The notes below the pieces were generated by a model that saw only the letters and a list, made by a program, of their open reading frames with translations, had not been told where the DNA came from and did not search any database. Both the position numbers and the translations under genes were made by a program. Below, piece by piece: positions 6,101-13,649 of a stretch of DNA of 18,242 nucleotides. The DNA is from RXOA01 sp964547105 (GTDB taxonomy: Bacteria > Bipolaricaulota > Bipolaricaulia > UBA7950 > UBA9294): assembly GCA_964547105.1 (NCBI GenBank), contig CAZJLO010000038.1, positions 1-18,242 on the forward strand. Direction: 5' to 3'. The first letter of the stretch is position 1; every line of letters starts with the position of its first letter.

Positions 6101-8029
6101 ATGAACGACATCCATCCACCGGAGAAACCGGCAAACGGCAATTCTCCGGATCATCAGAACCGAGCGGATCTTCACAAACTGGAGCCATCCGGAGATTTGC
6201 CGGCAAAACTTGCCGCGCTGCCCCGAACCCCCGGCGTCTACCTGATGAAGGACACCTCGGGAACCGTGATCTACGTGGGCAAAGCATCCGCTCTGCGGAG
6301 CCGCGTCCGTTCGTACTTCCAGGCCTCCGCCTCGAAGGAAACGAGAATCCGCCGGCTTGTCGATGAGATCGCCGATTTCGAGGTCATCCGCACCAAGACG
6401 GAGGCCGAGGCCTTCATTCTGGAAGACACGCTGATCAAGCGGCATCAGCCACGATTCAATGTCCGGCTTCGCGACGACAAGCGCTATCCGTATCTGAAGA
6501 TCACCGACGAGCCGTATCCCCGGGTGCTGATTGCCCGGCGCCGTCGCGATGACAAGGGGCGGTACTTCGGCCCCTACACCAACGTCAAGGCAATGCGCTC
6601 CACGCTGAAGCTCGCCCAGAAGCTGTTCCCGATGCGCACATGCGGCCTGACGCTGCCGCTTACCTCGCCACGCCGTCCGTGCCTCAACTATCACATCGGA
6701 CGCTGCCTCGGCCCGTGCGCCGGGTTGGTCTCCCCGGAGGAATACGGCAAGATCGTCGACGGCGCGGCTCTCCTGTTCGAAGGGCGGGTGAGCGGCCTGA
6801 TCAAGCGGCTCAAGGCCCAGATGGACAAAGCGGCGTCCGCCAAGAACTACGAGAAGGCGGCGCGGCACCGAGATCAGATCACGGCACTTCGCAACACGCT
6901 CGAACGCCAGTCGGTGGCGCTCTCCGACCTGAAGGATCGGGACGCGATCGGCCTGTACATCGACGGGGAAGCCGCATGCGCCAATGTGTTCCAGCTTCGT
7001 GACGGGCGGCTGAGCGGTCGGGTCGCTTTTCATCTGCGCGTTCCAGAGGGCGCAACAACCGCCGATGTTCTGCGGGAGTTCCTGCCCCAGTTCTACTCGG
7101 CGGCGCACACCGTGCCTTCCGAAGTGCTGCTTCCGGTTCGTCTCGATGAACAGGCCACGGCCGAGCTTTCAGCGTGGCTCACGTCGAAACGAAACCGGAA
7201 GGTGCGGCTGCACGTCCCTCAACGCGGCGAGAAAGTCGCCGTCATCAAACTCGCCGAGCAGAATGCACGCTATGCGTTCAAGGCCGAACAGGCCGCGGTA
7301 ACGCTGCAATCCAAGGCAACGTCCGCTTTGAGCGAACTGGCGGAGGTTCTGTCCTTGTCGGCGTTTCCCCAAAGAATCGAAGCGTATGACATCTCCAACA
7401 TCCAGGGGACGGAAGCCACCGGCTCGATGGTCGTCTTCATCAACGGCCGCTCGCGGCGCGACGCGTATCGCCGATTCAAGATTCAAGCCGGCGGCCATCC
7501 CGACGACTACGCGATGATGGCCGAAGTGCTCCGGCGCCGTTTTCGACGAGGGTTGAAGGAGCTTGCCGATCCCACCGTATCCCGCGGCAAGTTCTCGGAA
7601 TTCCCCGACTTGGTTATTGTCGATGGAGGCAAAGGCCAGTTGAACGTCGCCCGGTTCGTCTGCTCGGAGCTCGATCTGGAAGGGATCGAACTTCTCGGGC
7701 TCGCCAAGCGCCATGAGGAAGTGTTCCGTCCCGGCCGGCCCCATCCGGTTCTCCTCCCCAAAGATGGTGAAGCGCTGCTTCTTCTGAGGCAGATCCGGGA
7801 CGAGGCGCATCGGTTCGCCATCACCTATCACCGGAACCTGCGGCGGAAACGCACGTTGTCGTCAACTCTGGATGCGATCCCCGGCATCGGTCCCAAGCGC
7901 CGCGCCGCGCTGCTTCGCCGTTTTGGCTCACTGAAAGGACTCTCCGCCGCGTCGGTGGACGAGATTGCCCTTGTGCCAGGCATTTCGCGCGACCTGGCCA
8001 ACAGAATCCACGCGGTGTTGACGCAGTAG
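6101..8029 (+). CDS. uvrC: Excinuclease ABC subunit UvrC
   Basis: The protein has 642 aa, normal for UvrC. It makes both incisions in nucleotide excision repair after UvrAB load onto damaged DNA. Seen in order: an N-terminal GIY-YIG nuclease (TPGVYLMKD...VIYVGKA, about 43-62) for the 3' cut; the conserved Cys-rich RPCLNYHIGRCLGPCAG stretch; a UVR/UvrB-binding helix pair (about 230-265); an RNase H-like nuclease for the 5' cut (IEAYDISNIQG, GSMVVF, PDLVIVDGGKGQL); and a C-terminal double helix-hairpin-helix (LDAIPGIGPKRR...VPGISRDLANRI). An upstream ATG at 6026 would add 25 residues. I prefer ATG 6101 because the putative promoter lies between them. The M42 peptidase follows after 58 bp with its own -10. 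Confidence 0.97.
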   Translation: MNDIHPPEKPANGNSPDHQNRADLHKLEPSGDLPAKLAALPRTPGVYLMKDTSGTVIYVGKASALRSRVRSYFQASASKETRIRRLVDEIADFEVIRTKTEAEAFILEDTLIKRHQPRFNVRLRDDKRYPYLKITDEPYPRVLIARRRRDDKGRYFGPYTNVKAMRSTLKLAQKLFPMRTCGLTLPLTSPRRPCLNYHIGRCLGPCAGLVSPEEYGKIVDGAALLFEGRVSGLIKRLKAQMDKAASAKNYEKAARHRDQITALRNTLERQSVALSDLKDRDAIGLYIDGEAACANVFQLRDGRLSGRVAFHLRVPEGATTADVLREFLPQFYSAAHTVPSEVLLPVRLDEQATAELSAWLTSKRNRKVRLHVPQRGEKVAVIKLAEQNARYAFKAEQAAVTLQSKATSALSELAEVLSLSAFPQRIEAYDISNIQGTEATGSMVVFINGRSRRDAYRRFKIQAGGHPDDYAMMAEVLRRRFRRGLKELADPTVSRGKFSEFPDLVIVDGGKGQLNVARFVCSELDLEGIELLGLAKRHEEVFRPGRPHPVLLPKDGEALLLLRQIRDEAHRFAITYHRNLRRKRTLSSTLDAIPGIGPKRRAALLRRFGSLKGLSAASVDEIALVPGISRDLANRIHAVLTQ

Positions 8030-8055
8030 CCGGTGGGGATTGGCGGCAACTTCTC

Positions 8056-8061
8056 TATAAT
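8056..8061 (+). promoter_or_regulatory. -10 box for the M42 peptidase gene
   Basis: This is a perfect TATAAT, 26 nt before the start codon, in the short gap after uvrC. The -35 is weak (TGGGGA at 8034-8039, 16 bp spacing). A strong purine-rich ribosome site (GGGGGAAGG) follows, so this transcript has a normal leader. Confidence 0.5.
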
Positions 8062-8087
8062 TGCTCTGCTTGTAAAGGGGGAAGGTC

Positions 8088-9146
8088 ATGAATGCAGTCC
8101 GATTGATCGCCAGCCTCTCCGATGCATTCGGAGTTTCCGGCTTCGAGGATGAAGTGCGAGAGGTGATTCGGGAGCAGATCTCACCGCTGGTGGATGAGGT
8201 TCGCACCGATGTGCTGGGAAATCTCGTTGCCATCCGACGCGGCAAGTCGAATCGAACTCTGATGCTCGACGCTCACATGGATGAGGTCGGGTTTATCGTC
8301 AAGTGGATCGATGGCAACGGATACTTGCGGTTCTCTCCTCTCGGCGGGTGGGATCCGCGGATTCTCCCCACGCACCGTGTTACGGTGCAGACGCGAGACA
8401 GTGGCAAACGCCTCGGCGTCATCGGCGCCGCGCCTCCCCACATCCTTTCGGCCGAAGCACGCGAGCGGCCGATCCCGATCGAGGACCTGTTCGTCGATAT
8501 CGGTGCCTCCTCAGGGCACGAGGCCACCGATATGGGAATTCGCATCGGCGATCCGTTGACGATTCACTATCCGTTCACCGAGATCCACGATGGGTATGTC
8601 ACCGGAAAAGCATTTGACGATCGCGCCGGGTGCGCGGTGTTGATCCAAACAGCGGAACGCCTTGCCAAGAAGGATCTGGACTGGACTGTTGCCTATTCCT
8701 TCGCCATCGGTGAAGAGGTCGGCCTTCGTGGCGCGAAGACGGCAGCCTATGGGATCCAGCCCGACCTTGCCTTGGCGATTGAGGGGACGATCGGGGCCGA
8801 CATGCCGGGCGTCCGTGAAGACCAGCAGCCGGTTCGTCTGGGGCAAGGACCGGCGATCACCGTTGCCGACCGGTCGATTATCGTGTCGCGGCGCATCATC
8901 GACGTGCTCGAGCGAATCGCAGACGAATCGTCCATTCCTTTCCAATACAAGCTCCCCACCTACGGCGGAACGGATGCCGGAGCGATCCACCTGACCCGGG
9001 GCGGCGTGCTTTCGGGGGTGCTGTCGGTTCCATGCCGGTTCATCCATTCGCCGGCATCCACGATGCGAATGAATGATTTCGAGAACACGGTGAGAATGGC
9101 CGCAAGGTTCGTCGAGGTGGCTCCGGGGATGCTCTTCAGCGAGTAG
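8088..9146 (+). CDS. M42 family metallo-aminopeptidase
   Basis: The protein has 352 aa, the usual M42 length. The family forms large tetrahedral dodecamers (TET) that trim amino acids from peptides in the cytosol; older names are glutamyl aminopeptidase and endoglucanase M. Seen: metal ligand His63 in DAHMDEVG, the bridging Asp in KAFDDRAGC (177-178), the catalytic pair Glu209-Glu210 in GEEVG, an acidic ligand in AIEGTIGAD (about 232-237), and His320 in RFIHSPAS. Residues about 75-165 form the dimerisation insert. The TYGGTDAG motif near 291-298 is typical. ATG 8088 follows a strong purine-rich ribosome site. The substrate preference cannot be read from sequence. The gene ends in a hairpin terminator shared with the convergent aminotransferase. 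Confidence 0.93.
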   Translation: MNAVRLIASLSDAFGVSGFEDEVREVIREQISPLVDEVRTDVLGNLVAIRRGKSNRTLMLDAHMDEVGFIVKWIDGNGYLRFSPLGGWDPRILPTHRVTVQTRDSGKRLGVIGAAPPHILSAEARERPIPIEDLFVDIGASSGHEATDMGIRIGDPLTIHYPFTEIHDGYVTGKAFDDRAGCAVLIQTAERLAKKDLDWTVAYSFAIGEEVGLRGAKTAAYGIQPDLALAIEGTIGADMPGVREDQQPVRLGQGPAITVADRSIIVSRRIIDVLERIADESSIPFQYKLPTYGGTDAGAIHLTRGGVLSGVLSVPCRFIHSPASTMRMNDFENTVRMAARFVEVAPGMLFSE

Positions 9147-9176
9147 ATCGGGACAAATCCCTGCCCAGGAAGCGAA

Positions 9177-9220
9177 ATCGGTCCGCAGGCAGCTTTGAAT
9201 GCAGCTCCCTGCGGACCGAT
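9177..9220. terminator. Bidirectional hairpin terminator
   Basis: A perfect 13-bp stem (ATCGGTCCGCAGG at 9177-9189 with its complement at 9208-9220) has an 18-nt loop. It lies between the convergent M42 peptidase and aminotransferase genes. Short T runs follow on both sides (CTTT on plus, TTTCG on minus), so it can serve both strands. Confidence 0.8.
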
Positions 9221-9246
9221 CTTTCCAGCGGTCGACGCCTCTCGAC

Positions 9247-10476
9247 CTAGCCCGTAGCCACCTGGCGCACCGCCAGCTCTTCTCGGACGAGATCACTCAA
9301 TCGGCGGATCCCTTCGTCGATATCGTCTACAGACACAAGAGAGTACGACAGCCGCATCGCGTTCTCCCCGCGCCCGTCGACGTAGAACGCCGAGCCGATC
9401 ACGTAGGCAACTTTGTGATCGATTGCCCGCGGGAACATCGCCTCGGTGTTCATCCCTTGCGGCAGCCGGACCCAAAGGAACAATCCCCCATCAGGATTCG
9501 TCCAACTGATCCCCGCATTCTTGGGCATGTGCCGTTCGAGCGCTTCGACCATCGCATCTCGCTTCACACGGTAGATCTTGCGGATCTCGGCAAGATGATC
9601 ATCGAGTCCATATCGCTCGATGTAGCGCGCCGCCATGTGTTGCGTCAGCTTGGATGTGCAAAGGTCGGTCGGCTGCTTCACACGAACCAGTGCATCCATC
9701 ATCTCCCCGTCTGCGACGAGCAACGCAAGCCTCAATCCGGCGCAGAGTACTTTGGAGAAGGTGAACAGCATCATCACGCGTCCGGCGCCTTCGTCATCGA
9801 GACTGAGAATCGACGGAATCGGTTCCCCGGCAAATCGCAGTTGCCCATACGGGTTGTCTTCGAAGATGAGGAGGTCTTCGCGGCGAGCGATATCGAGCAG
9901 TCGTTTCCTCTTCTCAAGGGACATGCTGATCCCTGAGGGATTCTGGAAATCGGGGATCACGTACACCGCCTTGAGCCGATGCCCGGCGGCGCGTTCTTCG
10001 GCAATCCGTTGCTCGAGGAGGTCCAAATTCATGCCGTCGTCTTCCAGGTCGACCCCCACCATGCGCGTCTCAAACAGCCGGAACGACTGGATGGCCCCGA
10101 GATAGCTCGGCAAGCCGCAGAAGATCACGTCGCCGGGGTCGATGAACGCTTTGCAGAGAAGATCCAGCCCTTGTTGGGACGCCGTCGTCACGAGAAGTTG
10201 GTCAATGGTGACATCAATGCCCTGAGGACGCAGCCACTCGGCCATCAGCCGGCGAAGCGTGCGGCTTCCCTCGGTTGATCCGTACTGAAGAACGTTCTGC
10301 GGGTTCTCCCGGATCACCTCGGCCGCGATGTCGGCCATTTCCTTATAGGGGAACGTCTCTGGAGCTGGGAGTCCGCCGCCAAACGAGATGATCTCGGGTC
10401 TTTCGGTCAGCTTCAGAAGCTCGCGGATCGCGGATCGCTTAGATCCCGATGCCCGTTTCGACACATGTCGGATCAT
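9247..10476 (-). CDS. PLP-dependent aminotransferase, class I/II (2-aminoadipate/aromatic type)
   Basis: The protein has 409 aa. Fold-type I aminotransferases move an amino group between an amino acid and a 2-oxo acid through a PLP-lysine aldimine. Seen: SFGGGLPAPETFP near the N-terminus; YGSTEGSRTLRRLMAEWL; TTASQQGLDLL; the PLP-contact motifs IPDFQNPSG (Asn about 179) and FEDNPYG (Asp 207, Tyr 210); the Schiff-base Lys 242 in FSKVLCAGLRL; and MRLSYS near the C-terminus. This set resembles the LysN/MocR-type branch, with 2-aminoadipate or aromatic substrates; the exact substrate is unknown. I chose ATG 10476, 6 nt after GGAGG. ATG 10482 is too close to that site and ATG 10506 has none. It has its own promoter over the preceding PAP2 stop codon. 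Confidence 0.9.
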   Translation of the reverse strand: MIRHVSKRASGSKRSAIRELLKLTERPEIISFGGGLPAPETFPYKEMADIAAEVIRENPQNVLQYGSTEGSRTLRRLMAEWLRPQGIDVTIDQLLVTTASQQGLDLLCKAFIDPGDVIFCGLPSYLGAIQSFRLFETRMVGVDLEDDGMNLDLLEQRIAEERAAGHRLKAVYVIPDFQNPSGISMSLEKRKRLLDIARREDLLIFEDNPYGQLRFAGEPIPSILSLDDEGAGRVMMLFTFSKVLCAGLRLALLVADGEMMDALVRVKQPTDLCTSKLTQHMAARYIERYGLDDHLAEIRKIYRVKRDAMVEALERHMPKNAGISWTNPDGGLFLWVRLPQGMNTEAMFPRAIDHKVAYVIGSAFYVDGRGENAMRLSYSLVSVDDIDEGIRRLSDLVREELAVRQVATG

Positions 10477-10518
10477 GAACATCCTCCCCTGGTCACGTTG
10501 GTCCATCTTGGGAGCCGG

Positions 10519-10548
10519 ATTCTAATTGGCCCCTCTGATCCTTGTCAA
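10519..10548 (-). promoter_or_regulatory. Promoter of the aminotransferase gene
   Basis: On the minus strand a consensus TTGACA (10543-10548) and TAGAAT (10519-10524) are spaced by 18 bp. The -35 overlaps the TGA stop of the PAP2 gene, so the aminotransferase can be transcribed apart from the rnpA-greA-PAP2 run. The leader would be about 35 nt. Confidence 0.75.
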
Positions 10549-11102
10549 AGGACGAATTGAAGAAAAATGGGTAGAAGATACGAACTGATTGTCGTTCCGA
10601 GAATCGCCCCGCCGATCACATCCAACGGATAGTGCTCCTTGACGTAGACCCGCGACAGACCAATCAGCGCTGCTCCGCTGTAGGTGGCCAGCCCGACGGC
10701 AAGCTGCGGATAGACCGAAGAGACGACCCAAGCCGCGCCGTAAGCGATCGTCGTATGTCCCGACGGGAAGGAGTATGCATCGATCTTCCACGACCGATCG
10801 TCCGGAGTCAGAAGCTGAGGACGCGGCCGTGTGAAGGCCATCTTGAACGTGCGAAAGATCGTGATATTGATCACCGTAATCGACAGTGCCACCAAGACGT
10901 AATCCCGGTCGAGCGGCGATCCGAGCAGAATCAGCCCCAATGCCAGCGCCGCCCAGATGTAGCCATCGCCAAGATACGTTGCCGCTCGGAACAACCAATC
11001 CAGCTGCTTCAACCGCCGGCTTTCGCTAATCACGCAAAGCGTTCGTTCGTCCCAGTCCGTAACCGCATCGATCCATCGATCAAAGCGCTTGACGAAAGCC
11101 AC
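10545..11102 (-). CDS. PAP2-superfamily membrane phosphatase
   Basis: The protein has 185 aa and belongs to the type 2 phosphatidic acid phosphatase family. These integral membrane enzymes dephosphorylate lipid phosphates such as undecaprenyl pyrophosphate, phosphatidate or phosphatidylglycerophosphate. Seen: all three signature blocks in order, K-X5-RPRP (KMAFTRPRP), SFPSGHTT, and SRVYVKEHYPLDVIGG with the catalytic His. Several hydrophobic spans surround them and the C-terminus is hydrophobic. I chose GTG 11102 because AAGGAG lies 5 nt upstream; the ATG at 11144 would add 14 residues without a ribosome site. It lies 157 bp after greA. The substrate is not determinable from sequence. Confidence 0.88.
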   Translation of the reverse strand: MAFVKRFDRWIDAVTDWDERTLCVISESRRLKQLDWLFRAATYLGDGYIWAALALGLILLGSPLDRDYVLVALSITVINITIFRTFKMAFTRPRPQLLTPDDRSWKIDAYSFPSGHTTIAYGAAWVVSSVYPQLAVGLATYSGAALIGLSRVYVKEHYPLDVIGGAILGTTISSYLLPIFLQFVL

Positions 11103-11259
11103 AGCAGCTCCTTCTTGCGTTCGCTCCGGACCCATCCAAAGCATCGAGGACCAGATCGCGCCGAGAGTCGACGCCCCATCCGCAACGCGCAGATCTTTCT
11201 GGGACGCCCGAGGCCGGGTCAGTTGCTACCGCCCCGTTTCAAAGAGGGGTCCGGCTCGG

Positions 11260-11736
11260 TTACTGAATGGCAATGACTCGGAAGTGCGCTTTGCCGCGGG
11301 GAAGATCAACGACGACTTCGTCGCCCTCTCTCTTCCCGACGAGCGCCGCCCCTACGGGTGACTCGATGGAGATCTTCCCTTTCTCCAGATCGACTTCCGC
11401 CGAACTGACTAGGCTGAACGATCCACTCTCCATGAACTCGAAATCCTGCAGGATGAAGCTTGATCCAATCCCGATGACGTCGGAAGAGATCTCCTCGTCG
11501 GGAATGATCTCCGATGCTTCGAGAACGGACGTTAGCCGGCGAACTTCTCGCTCGTAGTATTGCTGTTCGCTCTGGAGATACATGTACTCTTTGTTCTCGC
11601 GAAGATCACCGCCGTTGATCTTCGATGCTTTCAGTTTCTCCGGAATTTCTTCGTAGAGGATCTTCTTCGTGTGATCGAGCTCCTGCTGCATGAGCTCATA
11701 GCCGCCTTTGGTCAGACGGATCGTTTCCTTGTTCAT
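11260..11736 (-). CDS. greA: Transcription elongation factor GreA
   Basis: The protein has 158 aa, exactly the family size. GreA enters the RNA polymerase secondary channel and stimulates cleavage of backtracked RNA, freeing stalled complexes. Seen: an N-terminal coiled coil with the acidic tip in INGGDLRENKEY (the Asp and Glu used for cleavage), then the C-terminal FKBP-like domain with GIGSSFILQD, FSLVSSAEVD, ISIESPVGAALVGKREGDEV and a final RVIAI strand. The coil sequence YMYLQSEQQYYEREVRRL is somewhat unlike the common AEYHAAKEQQ form. I chose ATG 11736, 5 nt after GGAGGG; an upstream ATG adds six residues. It overlaps the end of rnpA by 41 bp, so translation is probably coupled. Confidence 0.95.
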   Translation of the reverse strand: MNKETIRLTKGGYELMQQELDHTKKILYEEIPEKLKASKINGGDLRENKEYMYLQSEQQYYEREVRRLTSVLEASEIIPDEEISSDVIGIGSSFILQDFEFMESGSFSLVSSAEVDLEKGKISIESPVGAALVGKREGDEVVVDLPRGKAHFRVIAIQ

Positions 11737-12094
11737 CGCATCCCTCCATCGCAATCGCTACACGAGCTTGACTAAGCAGGGCCTGGGCCACGGCCTGTTG
11801 GTCTTGTCCGCGACACGGCGGCCGGGGGCGGACCACGATGTCGACACCCGCGAACAGATGTTTGTTTCTGCGGTAGGTTTCCCGGATCAACCGCTTGATG
11901 CGGTTCCGTTCGACCGCGTTCCCGTATCGACGGCCAAGCGAGATCCCCAGTCTTCCGGAAGACGCTGTCGCCAACACGTACAATGTGAACCAATCGCTCC
12001 GATTGGCGCGCCCTTCTCGCATCACCGGGTCAAATGCTCGATACCCTTTGATACGACGGTCGGCCGGGAACCGCTCCGAACCCTTGTCCCGCAT
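11696..12094 (-). CDS. rnpA: Ribonuclease P protein component
   Basis: The protein has 132 aa. It is the protein subunit that helps the RNase P RNA bind and cut the 5' leader of pre-tRNA. Seen: a basic protein with the N-terminal pattern RIKGYRAFDPVMREG, a central strand LGISLGRRYGNAV, and the signature ERNRIKRLIRETYRRN (RNR motif). About 15 residues beyond the family core lie in the stretch overlapping greA. ATG 12094 has no Shine-Dalgarno; a -10 lies 7 nt upstream, which suggests leaderless translation. Its usual neighbours rpmH, yidD, yidC and dnaA are absent. It pairs with greA instead and is divergent from xseA. Confidence 0.93.
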   Translation of the reverse strand: MRDKGSERFPADRRIKGYRAFDPVMREGRANRSDWFTLYVLATASSGRLGISLGRRYGNAVERNRIKRLIRETYRRNKHLFAGVDIVVRPRPPCRGQDQQAVAQALLSQARVAIAMEGCDEQGNDPSDQRRL

Positions 12095-12101
12095 GGTATG
12101 A

Positions 12102-12131
12102 ATCTTACGCTACAAACGCCCTACATCTCAA
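12102..12131 (-). promoter_or_regulatory. rnpA promoter, leaderless type
   Basis: On the minus strand TTGAGA (12126-12131) and TAAGAT (12102-12107) are spaced by 18 bp. The -10 ends 7 nt before ATG 12094, so transcription should start at or beside the A of the start codon. There is no ribosome-binding site. Confidence 0.6.
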
Positions 12132-12170
12132 ACATCTGGCCGTTCTTTCTCTCTGTGACGAGACACGGGT

Positions 12171-12176
12171 TACACT
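12171..12176 (+). promoter_or_regulatory. Putative -10 of xseA, near-leaderless
   Basis: TACACT lies 10 nt before ATG 12187. No clear -35 is visible at the usual spacing and there is no Shine-Dalgarno. It would be divergent from the rnpA promoter about 40 bp away. Confidence 0.4.
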
Positions 12177-12186
12177 GTTCGTCGGA

Positions 12187-13446
12187 ATGCTAAACGAGCC
12201 CGTCTATACCGTTTCCGAGATCAACCGAAAAGCCAAGGAGTTCCTCGAACAGCAGTTCGGCGCATTCTGGATCGAGGGAGAAATCTCCAATCTGAAACTC
12301 GCCCCGTCAGGCCATGCGTATTTCACCCTCAAGGACGAACATGCCGAGATCTCCGCCGTGCGTTTCCGGCCGCGGACGCAGGGGCTGTCCGCCATGGTTG
12401 CGCCGGCCGATGGAGATCATGTCATCGCCTTCGGACGCCTGTCCATCTATGAGCCGCGCGGCCGTTATCAGTTCATCGCGTCGATGATCCAGCCGGCGGG
12501 GCAGGGGCTTCTTCAGCTCGCGTTTGAGCAACTCAAGTCGAAACTCCAATCCGAAGGGCTGTTCGATCCCGACCACAAGCAACCGCTGCCACGCATCCCC
12601 CGGCGGGTGGCCTTGATCACGTCCGCCACCGGTGCGGCCATTCGGGATATTGTGTCGATTGTGGAACGCCGCTTCCCGCTGATGGAGATGCTTCTCTTCC
12701 CAAGCTCGGTCCAAGGGGCATCGGCGGCACAGGAATTGGTCAACGCGGTTCGTCTGGCAATGCGGTACCACACCGAAACGGAATCGCTGGATGCGTTGAT
12801 CATCGGCCGCGGCGGTGGCTCGGCGGAAGATCTCGCCGTATTCAATGACGAACAGTTGGCGCGGATGTTGTTCGCCTGCCCGATTCCGGTGATCGCCGCG
12901 GTCGGCCACGAAGTGGACTTCACCATCGCTGATTTCGTCGCTGATGTTCGCGCGCCGACCCCGTCTGCCGCCGCGGAACTGATCGCCCCGGACGGAGCGG
13001 AGTTGCTGGCGCGAGTTGTGCTTGGTTCGGGTCGAATCGGGCGAGCGGCAACTGCAGCGTTTCTCCGCCGTCAGGACAGATTGGGTCATGCGATTCGCCC
13101 CTCCGTTCTTCGCATGCCCGGAGACCGCGTGCAGCGGCTGATGCAACAGCTCGACCTGCTGACCGCATCCCTCACCCATCGGATCGGCGGCTCGTTCAGC
13201 CTTCGCTCGCGCCGCCTCGAACGGTTGTCTGAGATCGTCCGCCTCTCGGACCCGTCGCTGCCCCTACAACGCGGGTACAGTATGACGTACATCGATGGAG
13301 AGGCGGCTCCGCTGAGAGATACTTCGCGCATTTCAGTCGATACGCGACTTCGAACCCGGTTGGCCGGGGGCGAGATTCTGTCAATCGTTGAGGAGGTGAG
13401 GGAGACTGTTGGAAACGAACGTGGATCAAGCGCTGAACAGACTTGA
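12187..13446 (+). CDS. xseA: Exodeoxyribonuclease VII large subunit
   Basis: The protein has 419 aa. This is the catalytic subunit of exonuclease VII, which degrades single-stranded DNA from both ends and acts in mismatch repair and in clearing single-stranded DNA. Seen: an N-terminal OB fold (about 5-100: YTVSEINRKAKEFLE, FWIEGEISN, GHAYFTLKDEHAEI); the catalytic domain with ALITSATGAAIRDI, FPSSVQGASAA, RGGGSAEDL, FNDEQLAR, AVGHEVDFTIADFVAD and RAPTPSAAAEL; then a helical coiled region that binds the small subunit; and a C-terminal LQRGYSMTY segment. It starts at ATG 12187 with no Shine-Dalgarno. It overlaps xseB by 38 bp, so the subunits are probably made by coupled translation. Confidence 0.96.
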   Translation: MLNEPVYTVSEINRKAKEFLEQQFGAFWIEGEISNLKLAPSGHAYFTLKDEHAEISAVRFRPRTQGLSAMVAPADGDHVIAFGRLSIYEPRGRYQFIASMIQPAGQGLLQLAFEQLKSKLQSEGLFDPDHKQPLPRIPRRVALITSATGAAIRDIVSIVERRFPLMEMLLFPSSVQGASAAQELVNAVRLAMRYHTETESLDALIIGRGGGSAEDLAVFNDEQLARMLFACPIPVIAAVGHEVDFTIADFVADVRAPTPSAAAELIAPDGAELLARVVLGSGRIGRAATAAFLRRQDRLGHAIRPSVLRMPGDRVQRLMQQLDLLTASLTHRIGGSFSLRSRRLERLSEIVRLSDPSLPLQRGYSMTYIDGEAAPLRDTSRISVDTRLRTRLAGGEILSIVEEVRETVGNERGSSAEQT

Positions 13447-13630
13447 GGAGATCGCAGCCGAACTGGAGGCGGCGACCCTGCCGCTGGAAGACACCTTGGC
13501 GTTGTTCGAGGAAGGAGTCGCGTTGGCAACGTCGGTCAAGACCCAGCTCGAGCAAGCGAAGACTCGCATCAGGACTGTCGTCGAGAATGCCTCGGGATTG
13601 CTTTCACTGGAAGAATTCGACCTCTCCTAG
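13409..13630 (+). CDS. xseB: Exodeoxyribonuclease VII small subunit
   Basis: The protein has 73 aa, a normal XseB length. Several small subunits wrap the helical part of XseA in the exonuclease VII complex. Seen: two helices joined by a short turn, with the family pattern ALNRLEEIAAELE...LPLEDTLALFEEGVALA...QLEQAKTRI. The start appears to be TTG 13409, preceded by AGGAGGTGA and GGGAG. GTG 13421 is an alternative that removes four residues. The gene begins inside xseA and ends 19 bp before trxB. Confidence 0.93.
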   Translation: METNVDQALNRLEEIAAELEAATLPLEDTLALFEEGVALATSVKTQLEQAKTRIRTVVENASGLLSLEEFDLS

Positions 13631-13633
13631 GCC

Positions 13634-13639
13634 TATACT
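13634..13639 (+). promoter_or_regulatory. Putative -10 of trxB, near-leaderless
   Basis: TATACT lies 10 nt before ATG 13650, just after the xseB stop codon. There is no Shine-Dalgarno before trxB and no clear -35. Confidence 0.4.
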
Positions 13640-13649
13640 TCGTATCGAT

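Noticed and set aside
5957..7108. 383-aa minus-strand open frame opposite uvrC
   Set aside because: It is a shadow of uvrC; its sequence has no family motif and the plus-strand gene is unmistakable.
8511..9936. Open frames opposite the M42 peptidase and the aminotransferase (8511-9296 minus, 9199-9936 plus)
   Set aside because: They are shadows of well-supported genes, and both cross the terminator hairpin.
12307..13179. 290-aa minus-strand open frame opposite xseA
   Set aside because: It is a shadow of xseA with low-complexity Arg/Gly-rich composition.
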